A stretch of DNA of 64,000 nucleotides, taken from NCBI RefSeq assembly GCF_000198775.1, contig NC_014722.1, positions 1,929,386 through 1,993,385 of the forward strand. The letters run 5' to 3'. The notes below the pieces were generated by a model that was given only the letters and a program-made list of their open reading frames with translations, did not search any database and was not told the origin of the DNA. Shown one piece after another: positions 45,288 to 55,500 of the stretch. The DNA is from Mycetohabitans rhizoxinica HKI 454 (GTDB taxonomy: Bacteria > Pseudomonadota > Gammaproteobacteria > Burkholderiales > Burkholderiaceae). Made by a program: the position numbers and the translations under genes. The first letter of the stretch is position 1, and every line of letters begins with the position of its first letter.

Positions 45288-46154
45288 TCACGCAACACCG
45301 TGCAAGCGCAACCACGTCAAGCACTCACCCCATGCCTGCGCAGCGTCGGCTGGCTGGTAGCTCGCCCGATAGTCGGCAAAAAATGCATGTCCGGCGTGCG
45401 GATAGACATTAATACGCGATGTTCTGGCAGCGGGACTACCCTGCTCCAATCCGGCGCGCATCGCGCTTAGATGCGCCACCGGCACAATCGGGTCTTGTCC
45501 GCCATACAAGCCCAGTACGGGCGCGTACAGTCGGGAGACTACGCTGACCGGATGGGCGGGCGTGCAGTCCGTCACGTCGCCATCGAGCCGACCGTACCAT
45601 GCCACGCCCGCCTTGACGCCCGCGTTATGCGCCGCATAGAGCCATGTGATACGGCCACCCCAGCAAAAACCTGTGACACCCAGCCGGCCGACGTCCCCGC
45701 CCAGCACACCGACATGCGCTGCGACCGCGTCGAGGTCGGCAATCACCTGGGTATCGGCGGTTTGGGACACCACCTCGCGCATCAGTTCAGGCAGTGTCTG
45801 GTACGCTGAAGCATCGCCACGGCGCGCAAATAGGTCTGGTGCAAGCGCCAGGTAGCCCAGCTTAGCAAAGCGCCGACATACGTCCGCGATGTGCGCATGC
45901 ACGCCGAATACTTCCGACACAACCAGCAACACCGGATGCAAGCCGCCGCCCGAACCGGGCTTCGCAAAATAGACCGGAACCTCGAAGCCGACCGACGATA
46001 CGCTCGTTTCGCCCACCACCAGTCCTTGCGCGTCGGTATGGATCGTGGTGCCTTGCACCGGCGCGGCCGCCGCCGATACGCGCTCGTGCGCGCCCATCGC
46101 GGTGCGCGCACTGTTCGACTTGAGCTTCGGGTCGTCCATTCGACTGTCCTTCAT
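45288..46154 (-). CDS. Dienelactone hydrolase family protein
   Basis: 288 residues, alpha/beta hydrolase. The nucleophile is Cys in GFCWGGRITW, the Asp is in GGQDPIVPV and the His in YPHAGHAFFADYR, the Cys-Asp-His triad of dienelactone hydrolases. The stretch VLLVVSEVFGVHAHIADVCR carries the conserved Glu. The first 25 residues are extra and without a signal peptide. Substrate not predictable. It follows the YciI-like gene after 2 bases, so the two form an operon. Confidence 0.9.
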   Translation of the reverse strand: MKDSRMDDPKLKSNSARTAMGAHERVSAAAAPVQGTTIHTDAQGLVVGETSVSSVGFEVPVYFAKPGSGGGLHPVLLVVSEVFGVHAHIADVCRRFAKLGYLALAPDLFARRGDASAYQTLPELMREVVSQTADTQVIADLDAVAAHVGVLGGDVGRLGVTGFCWGGRITWLYAAHNAGVKAGVAWYGRLDGDVTDCTPAHPVSVVSRLYAPVLGLYGGQDPIVPVAHLSAMRAGLEQGSPAARTSRINVYPHAGHAFFADYRASYQPADAAQAWGECLTWLRLHGVA

Positions 46155-46156
46155 GC

Positions 46157-46447
46157 TCAGCGCGGACCAAATCCGCGATACGGCAGTAGCGGCACCAAGT
46201 GCTCGAGTTCGAGCATCCCGGCTTTGACCAGCGGCAACGACTCGATCATCGCGCGGGCCGCCGGCTCGGAATCGGCTTCGAGAATCGAGCAGGCCCCGCG
46301 CTTGTCGCCGCGATACCAGATCTGGCGCACCGAACCCTCGATGTACAGCGTGCGGGCACGCTGGGCCTCGTCCTCGAGCAACGGGGCAAAGTCCTCATCC
46401 GAATAACGATCCGTGCGCAAACGCGACAGGGCAAGAAATTGCATCAT
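46157..46447 (-). CDS. YciI-like / muconolactone-isomerase-like small protein
   Basis: 96 residues from the ATG at 46447 (GGAG site 4 bases upstream). Dimeric alpha/beta barrel type: MMQFLALSRLRTDRY, RARTLYIEGSVRQIWYRGD, GACSILEADSEPAARAMIES, LVKAGMLELEHLVPLLPYRG. Function unknown; coupling to a dienelactone hydrolase suggests a role in a lactone or aromatic degradation step. Confidence 0.75.
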   Translation of the reverse strand: MMQFLALSRLRTDRYSDEDFAPLLEDEAQRARTLYIEGSVRQIWYRGDKRGACSILEADSEPAARAMIESLPLVKAGMLELEHLVPLLPYRGFGPR

Positions 46448-47685
46448 GCGACTCCATGATTCAGCGTGCGTCGAGTGTAGCGGCACGGCGATGTGCCGAC
46501 AATGCACGCAATGCCCGCATGTCGTTGACTTCAGGGCAACGCTTGCGCGGGTGACCATGCTCCTGCACGCACTGCCGGTGGGGATCGAGGCCACGTTGCG
46601 GGAAATGCGCGAAGAATCAGCCGGGCCCGACCATGGGTTCATCCAACGGATTGCGCCTGAGCACATGCCGGAACTGCCCCGTTTGACACGAAACGGTTGT
46701 GGGCCAGGGTCAACGCTCGTGGATAGTGAGCAGAGTGCTGGATCGACGGCGACGTCGAAAATCGAATATAGACGATTACCGTATTTAAAAGTCTGCAGCA
46801 TCTACGTTTTGAGTCATGGCGCCTTCCGTCTTTACATCTATCAAATATAAGCAGACAATGCGTTTTCTAGCGCCGCATGCATGTTATAGCATCGTATGCG
46901 CGTTACCACAGGCCGCTGCATGTTGTGTACGCAACAACTAGAAAAATTATTTGCTCACACATTCGCTCCTCGAATGAAGCGCTCTCGCCTGTCATCGCTG
47001 TTTGAAGAACAACGATTATTCACAATAATGAACATAAACATAAATCAATGCAGCATTACACCCAACAAATTGCAACTTTGTGCATGTCGATTCGAAATTT
47101 GTCGGTTTAAATTAGGTCTGCGCGCTTGGCTTTTTTGAATAGCTTCTCTATAGTTGAACTACTTTATAGTTAGACAAGCATGACAGTTGGTACTGGGTAC
47201 CGTTAACCTCCGTACATATCCGCTGTTTATGAAGCCATGGGGTGATTCGCTAGCAGGACAGGTGCATCTCAAAAAAGGTTCGGTTTTACGAAAGTAATGT
47301 CTGGAGCGAATGGAAATGACGAAGTGCTTCTTGCTGTACCTATCCATCCTGTCTGCGTTCCTCCCCTCTCGACGCTGTATTTAATTTAGATACTGTGAGG
47401 CGCTTACGCTGCACGTAGCACATTTACATCACCATTATTTTGGCGTCTTGCATGCAAGCTTGATCCGTACTCGTCAGTTTCGCTACGGTAACTATTTTTG
47501 AAGTCATGCTGAGGCAGGCATCCATCGCCCCCCTCAGGGGTAGTTGCACGCTTGTCGTATGCTGTAAAGCTGAGTGTTTTGAACGTCTGAATGTTTTAAG
47601 CGTATATGCAGTGCAGTCAGAAATTCATTTTCCTTCTTTTAGGCACTACCACCATATCAACCAGCGGAAGTAAAGGAGTTAATGT
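46448..47685. other. Long A/T-richer intergenic before the NRPS cluster
   Basis: About 1.2 kb with no recognisable gene. Base composition drops to A/T-rich from about 46800. It presumably contains the promoter of the NRPS cluster; no activator site was recognised. Confidence 0.5.
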
Positions 47686-47896
47686 ATGACCAATCCCTTT
47701 GATGACCCAAATGGAAGCTTCTTAGTACTGGTTAACTCCGAGAATCAGCATTCATTGTGGCCAAATTTTGCCGAGGTGCCTGCAGGCTGGCAAGCTGGTG
47801 CACGGACCCGATACACGCCAAGCTTGTCTTGATTATGTCAACACGCATTGGACTGACATGCGGCCCAAAAGCCTAATTGAAGCCAAGGATGATTGA
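47686..47896 (+). pseudogene. MbtH-like protein gene with a one-base frameshift
   Basis: MbtH proteins bind and activate NRPS adenylation domains. ATG at 47686 behind AAAGGAG. The first frame reads [20 protein letters not shown], then [15 protein letters not shown], the classic MbtH N-terminus, then runs to a stop at 47830. The rest is in the next frame from 47792: [20 protein letters not shown], then [14 protein letters not shown] and TGA at 47894. Removing one C at 47791 would restore a normal product of about 70 residues. Either the gene is broken or the sequence has an error here. It heads the NRPS cluster. Confidence 0.85.
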
Positions 47897-47977
47897 GCCA
47901 AAGCGCCGGCGCGGCTGATCCGCTTACATGATAAGCGAAGTTACTTTTTTGTCACTTTTTGACTGAACCATATTGAT

Positions 47978-49669
47978 ATGAAAATCCTTGGCATCAACTC
48001 CGCCTATCATGAATCCTCCGCGTCGATTGTCATCGACGGCAAGATCGTAGCGGCAGTCGAAGAAGAGCGATTCACCCGAATCAAGCATGCGAAAGAAGCT
48101 TGTGTAAGTGGCCCGGCTGAGCTACCGAAAAACAGCATACAGTTTTGCCTTTCTCATGCAGGATTAAAAGCCACGGATTTGGATGGGATCGCCTACTCGT
48201 TTGATCCCGCCCTCAGAAAGCGTGAATTCAAGCTCGATTCGCTCAGCCTACCGGGTGATTGGGGAAGTGCGGAGGGAGAGGAAATTTTCCTTGCCAAGCT
48301 CCAGCAAGTTCCCGGTGCAATCGATGCGCTGTTAGACCACCAGTTTGGCAGCAAATTAGTCTTTGTTCCGCATCATATCGCTCATGCCGCTTCGACTTTC
48401 TATCCGTCTGGTTTCGCTCAGGCTGCGATCCTTGTCGTCGACGGGATCGGCGAATCAGGCTGTACTTTGCTGGCGCGTGGGGACGGCAATAAAATAACGA
48501 CACTGGATCAGGTGCCCTATCCGCACTCGCTTGGGTTCCTGTGGGAAAAGCTGAGCAAATATTTGGGCTTTTCTGAATATGATGCTTGCAAGCTGATGGG
48601 GCTGGCCGCTTATGGTGATCCCGCTGTCTTCAGAGAGACATTCAAGCAGCTTCTGAATTCAGAATCAGGCCGATATACGATCGATCCGGACGTGGCCCAT
48701 TTCCGTCTGCCGGACTTCGAGCGGATTGAGGCATTGTTTGGTCCGGCACGAGCCGATAAAGAACCGATCCTCGATCATCACCGCCATGTTGCCGCCGCCC
48801 TTCAAGAAGCCACAGATCACGCGCTGATGGGATTGGTGCGCGAGCTGCGTGAGCGCGCCGCCTCCGATAAATTGTGCTATGCAGGCGGTGTCGCGCTAAA
48901 TTGCGTCAGCAATTCCGTCATCAAGGAAAGCGGCTTGTTCTCTCAAATGTATGTCCCCACCGCGCCCCATGACGCAGGCACGGCGGTTGGCGCGGCGCTG
49001 CATCTTTATTATTCGCTTTCCGGCCAACGTCCATCGCAGGCCGATGACAACCCGTACCTGGGCCCGGCGTTTTCCGATGCGGCGATCGATGCCGCATTCC
49101 GTGACGCCGGTCTGTCGCCCCGACACAGCGCCGATCCCGCGCGCGATGCGGCCACGCTGATCGCCGACGGCAAGATCGTAGCCTGGTTTCAAGACCGCAT
49201 GGAATTTGGTCCCCGCGCGCTGGGTAACCGTTCACTACTGGCCGATCCCCGCAGCGCGTCGATGCGCGAGGTGCTCAATGTGAAGGTCAAGCACCGCGAA
49301 GAATTTCGCCCTCTTGCACCCAGCGTACTGGCTGAAGAAGCGGCCAACTGGTTCGAGCTGGGCCAAGCGTCGATGAGCCACCAATCGATGCTGTTCGCCT
49401 GCCCGGCCAAACAAGATCGTCAAGCATCGATCCCAGCAGTCCTGCATAAGGATCATTCCGCCCGTGTGCAGATGGTCAGTCGAGAGCGCAACCCTAAATT
49501 CCACGCGCTGATCCAGCATTTCTTTGAAATGACCGGTGTACCCGTGGTGCTCAACACCTCATTCAACGATAGCGAACCCATCGTCTGCACGCCATCGGAT
49601 GCCATCAAGACGTTCCAGGGAACGGCCATTGATGCTTTGTTTATTGGCGATCGGTTTGTCGTCAGATAA
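47978..49669 (+). CDS. Carbamoyltransferase (NodU/TobZ/CmcH family)
   Basis: 563 residues. Transfers a carbamoyl group from carbamoyl phosphate through carbamoyl-adenylate to a hydroxyl (or amine) of a natural product. The N-terminal Kae1-like domain starts MKILGINSAYHESSASIVI with EEERFTRIKH; HHIAHAASTFYPSG supplies metal-binding His residues; further motifs are ACKLMGLAAYGDP and LCYAGGVALNCVSN. The C-terminal YrdC-like domain has EFGPRALGNRSLLADPRS, HREEFRPLAPSVL and LNTSFNDSEPIVC. All hallmark motifs are intact. No ribosome site is evident before the ATG at 47978. Lies between mbtH and a methyltransferase gene, so it probably tailors the peptide made by the NRPS. Confidence 0.92.
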   Translation: MKILGINSAYHESSASIVIDGKIVAAVEEERFTRIKHAKEACVSGPAELPKNSIQFCLSHAGLKATDLDGIAYSFDPALRKREFKLDSLSLPGDWGSAEGEEIFLAKLQQVPGAIDALLDHQFGSKLVFVPHHIAHAASTFYPSGFAQAAILVVDGIGESGCTLLARGDGNKITTLDQVPYPHSLGFLWEKLSKYLGFSEYDACKLMGLAAYGDPAVFRETFKQLLNSESGRYTIDPDVAHFRLPDFERIEALFGPARADKEPILDHHRHVAAALQEATDHALMGLVRELRERAASDKLCYAGGVALNCVSNSVIKESGLFSQMYVPTAPHDAGTAVGAALHLYYSLSGQRPSQADDNPYLGPAFSDAAIDAAFRDAGLSPRHSADPARDAATLIADGKIVAWFQDRMEFGPRALGNRSLLADPRSASMREVLNVKVKHREEFRPLAPSVLAEEAANWFELGQASMSHQSMLFACPAKQDRQASIPAVLHKDHSARVQMVSRERNPKFHALIQHFFEMTGVPVVLNTSFNDSEPIVCTPSDAIKTFQGTAIDALFIGDRFVVR

Positions 49670-49719
49670 ACCAGTGTTTGATCGCTAGATCAACAACAGA
49701 ATGATACGGGAACATCGCG

Positions 49720-50700
49720 ATGCACCACACAAACGAAGAAAAATGTATTTTTTTCATCACGAAAAACCATGGCCAGACGGCAAGCCATCATCAAATAGCT
49801 GACTGCTTGCCGATAGCCCAGTGGAATTCAATGCATCATGGCTTGAATGGTCAACATGACGAGAAAAATAATTTATTGTCGTCACCCTATCCCATCAAGG
49901 TCGTGACGGATGCCTTTCACTATCCTCATGCTGATCAGGTTCTTCCTATACAGCCGGAACAGTTATTTTTCATGGACTACACGTCCGCAGAAGATTTGAA
50001 ACAGGCTAGCGTCCTAGACATCGGCGTTGGCTCGGGCGTATTGAGCATTTTTTGCCTACTCAATGGTGCCACTTCTTGTGTTGGATTGGATGTCAACCCA
50101 AGAGCGAAAATATTGGCCGGACACAACGCCATCCTCAACCATATCGATAAGAATTTCGATATTCGGGATGGCAGCACTTCGGATATTTTTGCATCTGTCA
50201 AGGATAAGCAATTCGATTTTATTTGTTCTAACCCGCCGTTCGAGCCTACGCCACCCGGAATCGATTACTACGTCAATTCCGCAGCCGGCATTTACGGGAT
50301 GGATTTTGCTGAAAAGATATTGTCCAATATCAACCCGCACTTAACAGATGATGGCATGCTCCAGGTGGTCACGATGGCGCCGGGAGATGCGAAGAAGCCA
50401 TTCAAACTATATGAAATTCTCGAGAATCATTTGCCAGGCCAAGCGGTGGAGATTATTCTAGACCGGCAGCCCATTTCCTATGATGATTTTGTCGGCAGAT
50501 TCAACACTATTTTTGGATACGGCGAAGATGTCGTTTCCCAAATGAAAAAGACTGCTCGCGATGACGGCGTCACGCATCTCCATATGCTGATAATGAAATA
50601 TAAAAAAGGACGACAAGGCAGCATCACGGAAAAGGTGGCCGATAAAATTTACGAAAACTGGACGACCCCCCTTGGGGCGCAGGATTCCTGTTATATGTGA
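49720..50700 (+). CDS. SAM-dependent methyltransferase with NPPF motif
   Basis: 326 residues. Rossmann-type: motif I VLDIGVGSGVLSIFCL near residue 107, acidic post-motif GLDVNPRA, and motif IV ICSNPPFEP. NPPF/NPPY marks transferases that methylate exocyclic or amide nitrogens (HemK/PrmC- and RlmG-like). An N-terminal 85 residues and a C-terminal helical part are unassigned. A Kae1 or release-factor role is unlikely given the location between the carbamoyltransferase and the exporter; methylation of the peptide or a precursor is inferred. The gene is A/T-richer than the NRPS. Confidence 0.85.
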   Translation: MHHTNEEKCIFFITKNHGQTASHHQIADCLPIAQWNSMHHGLNGQHDEKNNLLSSPYPIKVVTDAFHYPHADQVLPIQPEQLFFMDYTSAEDLKQASVLDIGVGSGVLSIFCLLNGATSCVGLDVNPRAKILAGHNAILNHIDKNFDIRDGSTSDIFASVKDKQFDFICSNPPFEPTPPGIDYYVNSAAGIYGMDFAEKILSNINPHLTDDGMLQVVTMAPGDAKKPFKLYEILENHLPGQAVEIILDRQPISYDDFVGRFNTIFGYGEDVVSQMKKTARDDGVTHLHMLIMKYKKGRQGSITEKVADKIYENWTTPLGAQDSCYM

Positions 50701-50811
50701 CAAGCACACTAACCGTGATCACGGGTAGGTCATCGAAGGCGGACGTAGTCGGAGGTCTATCGCGCAAAATTTGTAACAGTGCAACGCCGCCTGCGAAAAA
50801 GGAAGATATTG

Positions 50812-52506
50812 ATGTTGATGGTTCAATACCTGAAGCGGTATTTCCGGCCCTTATTCGCCACAGCGATCCTTTCGTCTGCCGGTGCAATGCTGACGATCGG
50901 CCTGCTCGCCTATATCAATCGATTGGCAACGCAAGGATTGCCACAACCCAATTGGGTTTGCCTTGTGACGGCACTGGGATGGTTCGGTGCGCTGTGTCTA
51001 GTCAATGGTGTTTCACAAATCATTCTGGCAAAGCTCAGTAGCGGATTGGTGGGCCAATTACGTAAAGATTTATCCAAACAATTCATCGATGTTGATTATT
51101 GCAAATTGGTTGGCCATAAATCGACCGTATTTGGCGTTTTGATCGAGGATATCACCCGTATTAGTCCACTGGTCATACTTGCACCCCATCTCGCTTATAA
51201 CGTTATCTTGGTGCTAGTCTGTTCAATCTATTTAATCACGCTGTCGTTTCAGCTCTTTCTTGTCTTGCTGGTAGGACTGGCTATTCCGCTTGCAATCTCA
51301 GCATTCTTGCTCAAATCCACTCGCAAACCACTTGACGCAATGCGGCGCAGCGAAGAGGCATTGTTTGAACATTTTCACGCGATTGCAGATGGCAAAAAGG
51401 AAATGTTGTTAAGTCGAGCACGTGCCAACCATTTTTATGACGTGCTATTGCTGCCCGCGATTGAGCAAGCGCAAAGGTTGATGAGACAGGTTCATCTGCG
51501 CTGGAACCTCAATGAGGCGTGGTCGTCCGGTTCGGCATACGGTACCGTGTTTGTGGTGGTCTACCTGGGCTATGCCGCATTTGCGCTTCCGTCCGATGTG
51601 ATTGTGCGCTTTGTCATCGGTGCGCTGTTTATCGTAGGGCCCTTAAATTTTTTAATTCATTCTGGCCAGCCTGTCAGCACCGGTTTGAGCAGCTTGCGTC
51701 ATCTTGAACGCGTCGGGCTGGATCTGCGCTCGCAGGACGTCACGGCTGATGAGCATACGACGTCGCACACCGATACGAAATGGCAGTCTATCCATGCACA
51801 AGATCTTTGCTATCGCTATCCTGAAAGCAAGGTAGGTGAAGGCATTGGACCATTTAATTTAAGTATTCGCCGCGGTGAAATGGTATTTATTGTGGGCGAT
51901 AACGGCAGCGGCAAATCCACATTGATACACTTGCTGTGTGGCCTGTTGCCGCCCAGCTCGGGGCGACTTTGCTTGGACGAACAACCCGTTCCCTATGGAT
52001 CGAGCGCATATAGGGAGCGTTTTTCCAGCGTTTTTGGTGATTTCTTTCTGTTCTCTGATGTGCTTGACGCGAAAGGTGATGCGTTGCCTGATGCGCAAAT
52101 CCGTGCGCTGTTGCGCGATTTGGAATTAGACGAACAACTCTCAGTGGATCAGGGAAAGCTTTCAAAGACCAGTCTCTCAACAGGGCAACGAAAAAGGCTG
52201 GCATTGTTGCAATGTTATGCCGAAGATCGGGAAGTGTGCCTTTTTGACGAATGGGCTGCAGATCAGGATCCTCGTTTTCGCCAACATTTTTATTTAACAT
52301 TGCTGCCACAACTCAAGCAGCAAGGCAAGACGTTGATCGTCATTAGCCACGATGACCGTTTTTTTCATTTGGCGGACCGTCTCATTGTGCTCAAAGGCGG
52401 GCGCGTGATGTCCGATTCAGCCACCGACACACTGGCAGATGGCGCCGATACGCGCCTAACTAGCCTCTCCGTTGCCAACAGCATGGCTGCCAATTCGGCA
52501 GCATGA
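50812..52506 (+). CDS. Cyclic-peptide export ABC transporter (PvdE/SyrD family)
   Basis: 564 residues from the ATG at 50812, behind GGAAG. Fused membrane and ATPase domains: about six hydrophobic spans in residues 10-310, then an NBD with Walker A GDNGSGKSTL, the signature LSTGQRKRLAL in place of LSGGQ, Walker B CLFDEWAADQDP and the switch His in VISHDDRFF. The DEWAADQDP Walker B and LSxGQRKRLA signature are typical of PvdE, SyrD and other exporters found with NRPS clusters. It probably moves the peptide or its precursor to the periplasm. 92 bases before the NRPS. Confidence 0.93.
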   Translation: MLMVQYLKRYFRPLFATAILSSAGAMLTIGLLAYINRLATQGLPQPNWVCLVTALGWFGALCLVNGVSQIILAKLSSGLVGQLRKDLSKQFIDVDYCKLVGHKSTVFGVLIEDITRISPLVILAPHLAYNVILVLVCSIYLITLSFQLFLVLLVGLAIPLAISAFLLKSTRKPLDAMRRSEEALFEHFHAIADGKKEMLLSRARANHFYDVLLLPAIEQAQRLMRQVHLRWNLNEAWSSGSAYGTVFVVVYLGYAAFALPSDVIVRFVIGALFIVGPLNFLIHSGQPVSTGLSSLRHLERVGLDLRSQDVTADEHTTSHTDTKWQSIHAQDLCYRYPESKVGEGIGPFNLSIRRGEMVFIVGDNGSGKSTLIHLLCGLLPPSSGRLCLDEQPVPYGSSAYRERFSSVFGDFFLFSDVLDAKGDALPDAQIRALLRDLELDEQLSVDQGKLSKTSLSTGQRKRLALLQCYAEDREVCLFDEWAADQDPRFRQHFYLTLLPQLKQQGKTLIVISHDDRFFHLADRLIVLKGGRVMSDSATDTLADGADTRLTSLSVANSMAANSAA

Positions 52507-52598
52507 CTTGCTTTATTTCGATCGGCTACCGAATGCCAAAGAAAGCGGCAGGTTGTCTGTTTACCCCATATTCTTCCCTTTGCACGTAGAGCATCGAT

Positions 52599-55500
52599 AT
52601 GAACGATCAAACGGCTAAACTCGACTCTCTTATCGAGAACGACGCGAATCATCCATCTCTGCTCGACGATCAAGGTAACACTGGGGGAGCGCCAGACATT
52701 CGCAAGGCGCTCGCATCCAGTGAATCGTTCTGGCAGGAGCGACTAGCTCGCCTGCAGCCTTTGCCACTGCCCTTTGAACAAGGTGAGCGTGCGCTTGAGC
52801 CCAAATGGGCGATCAGCGCATGGCGCCCGCCATTGCTGGGAAAAAGCGAGCCGAAGCGGTCACTGACGGTGTTGCTGAGCGTGCTGGCGATCTATCTAGC
52901 CCGTTTGACCGAGCAAGCGCAGTTTCAGATTGGTTGGCGCGTCAGCGAAACCAACGACAAACCAGAGACGCTTGCCGATCTATCGCCTGTTGTGCCAATG
53001 GAAATCGCGGTGGATGTCAATCAGCCTTTTGCTTCGGTTTGTCACGCCATCGAAGCAGAATACGCACGGCTTGAACAGCACCATACATTCGTGCGCGATT
53101 TGGTCGTCCGACATCCTGCTTTACGTAGCCTACCCGCGCTGCATGCAGCCCGTCCTTGGCAGGTAGCAGTGTCCGTGCTATCCGATGAAGCACCATCACA
53201 GCTTGCCTGCGACACGCAGGCCAGTGGCGCCTTACTGACGCTCCAGGTCAAAGGCGATGGCGCTTTTCGCTGGATCTATGATACCCATCGTATGGATGCA
53301 CGCCGCGTTCAATGCATCAGCGAACATTTACAAGCATTATGCGACGCAGCATCAAACAACGCCGAGACGCCCGTTTGCAAGTTGAATCTGTTGCCGCCGG
53401 CCGAACGCGAAACATTGCTTAACACCTGGAACGCCACAGCGACACCGTATCCGGCACATCAATGTATTCATCAAGTCTTTGAAGAGCAAGTCAAGCGTAC
53501 ACCGGATGCCATTGCGTTAGTTGACGAAGACCAGGCACTCACTTACGCCAAGCTGAATGCGCGAGCCAACCGCCTCGCGCACCGGCTGATTGAACTAAGG
53601 GTTCAGCCGGACACGCGCGTAGCCTTGTGCGTGGCACGCTCACCAGCGATGGTCGTGGGGCTGCTCGCGATTTTGAAAGCAGGGGGCGCCTATGTGCCAC
53701 TCGATCCAGCGTATCCGTCTGAGCGCCTGACGCATATTTTGGCCGATTCGGCACCCAAACTTGTGATCGCCGATGCAGCAGGTCAGGCCGCACTAGGTCA
53801 AGCGGCTCTCGCATCACGGACTATACTCGATCCTAATGTGTTGCCAGAACGCGCAGCGACCAATCCGCATGTGCGTGAACTCCTTTCCAGTCATCTGGCT
53901 TACGTGATCTATACGTCCGGCTCGACCGGCACCCCCAAGGGCGTGATGGTCGAACATCGGAGTGTCGTCAACCTTGTTCAGGCTCAGATCGATTGTTTTG
54001 GCATTGGCCCATTCAGTCGGATCTTGCAGTTTGCTTCGCTCGGTTTCGACGTCAATACGTCTGAGACGTTCATCGCATTGAATAGTGGGGCAAGCCTGTA
54101 TTTGCCGCCCGATACAGCGCGCCATGATCGCAATGAACTGTGGCGTTATTTAGAAAAGCACGCGATCACGTACGCGGACATTCCGCCCGCACTGCTGCAA
54201 GCAGGCGACGATTTACCTTATTTGAGCACCCCTGTGACGCTGATTTTAGGCGGCGAAGCCCCCAGTGCGACACTGCTTCGAAATTTGGTTCGTCAAGGCG
54301 CGGTGGTATTCAACGCTTACGGTCCCACCGAAACGACCATCTGCTCAACCGTTTGGTGTGGCTTGCAAGGTTTCAACGGCGAATGGGTCCCGATTGGCCG
54401 GCCACTAGCCAACACGCGAATTTATCTACTGGATGCGCACGGTCAACCGGTGCCACTGGGTGCAGTAGGCGAGTTGTATATTGGCGGGGCGGGTGTGGCA
54501 CGTGGCTATCTGAATCGCCCTGAGTTGACCACCGAGCGTTTCGTCACGGATCCATTCTGCGATGTCGAAAACGCCCGCATGTACAAAACCGGCGACCTAG
54601 CTCGCTATTTACCTGATGGCAATCTGGTGTTTCTCGGACGCAATGACCACCAGATCAAGATCCGCGGCTTTCGAATTGAACCAGGCGAAATCGAGACGCG
54701 TCTGCGCGAACATCCGCAAGTCCGTGATGCTGCCGTGCTAACGTTGGGCGACGGCGGTGACAAGCGGCTCGTTGCTTATGTCATAGCCGAGTCCGGTGAA
54801 CAGCTTGCCAACACGCTGCGCGCGCATCTGCTGACCTGCCTACCCGAGTACATGGTCCCCGCCGCGTTCGTACGGCTGGATGCGTTCCCGCTGACCCAGA
54901 GCGGCAAGCTCGACCGCCGTGCGTTGCCTGCGCCGCACGCCGATGCCTTTGCTCGTCAAGCGTATGAAGCCCCGCAGGGCGAAGCTGAAACGGTGCTGGC
55001 AACGATTTGGGCTGAATTATTAGGCCTATCGCACATCGGTCGGCACGACAGCTTCTTTGCACTCGGCGGAAATTCGCTGCTTGCCGTGCAGATGATCGAC
55101 CGCTTGCGCCGCGTTGGCCTGACGCTCTCCGTACGCGCACTATTTGAAGCCTCCACCCTAAGTGTATTGGCGCACGCTCTGGGTCAGCACCGGGAAGTGG
55201 GCGTGCCACCCAATCGCATCACGCCCGACACCACGACGCTGACACCAGCGCTACTGCCGCTCATCGATCTCACTCAGGCTGACATCGACCGGATCGTCGA
55301 ACAGGTGCCAGGAGGCGTGGCAAATATCCAGGATATTTATGCATTGTCGCCATTGCAGGATGGCATGCTGTTTCACCATTTGCTTGCGGCTAACAGTGAT
55401 CCGTATCTGTTGACCACCCAAATGGCTTTTGCCAACCGGCAAGTACTGGATCGCTATCTGGAGGCGGTCCAGCAGGTCGTCAATCGCCACGATATTTTGC

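Noticed and set aside
54781..55209. Minus-strand ORFs inside the NRPS
   Set aside because: Antisense shadows of conserved A/T domain sequence.
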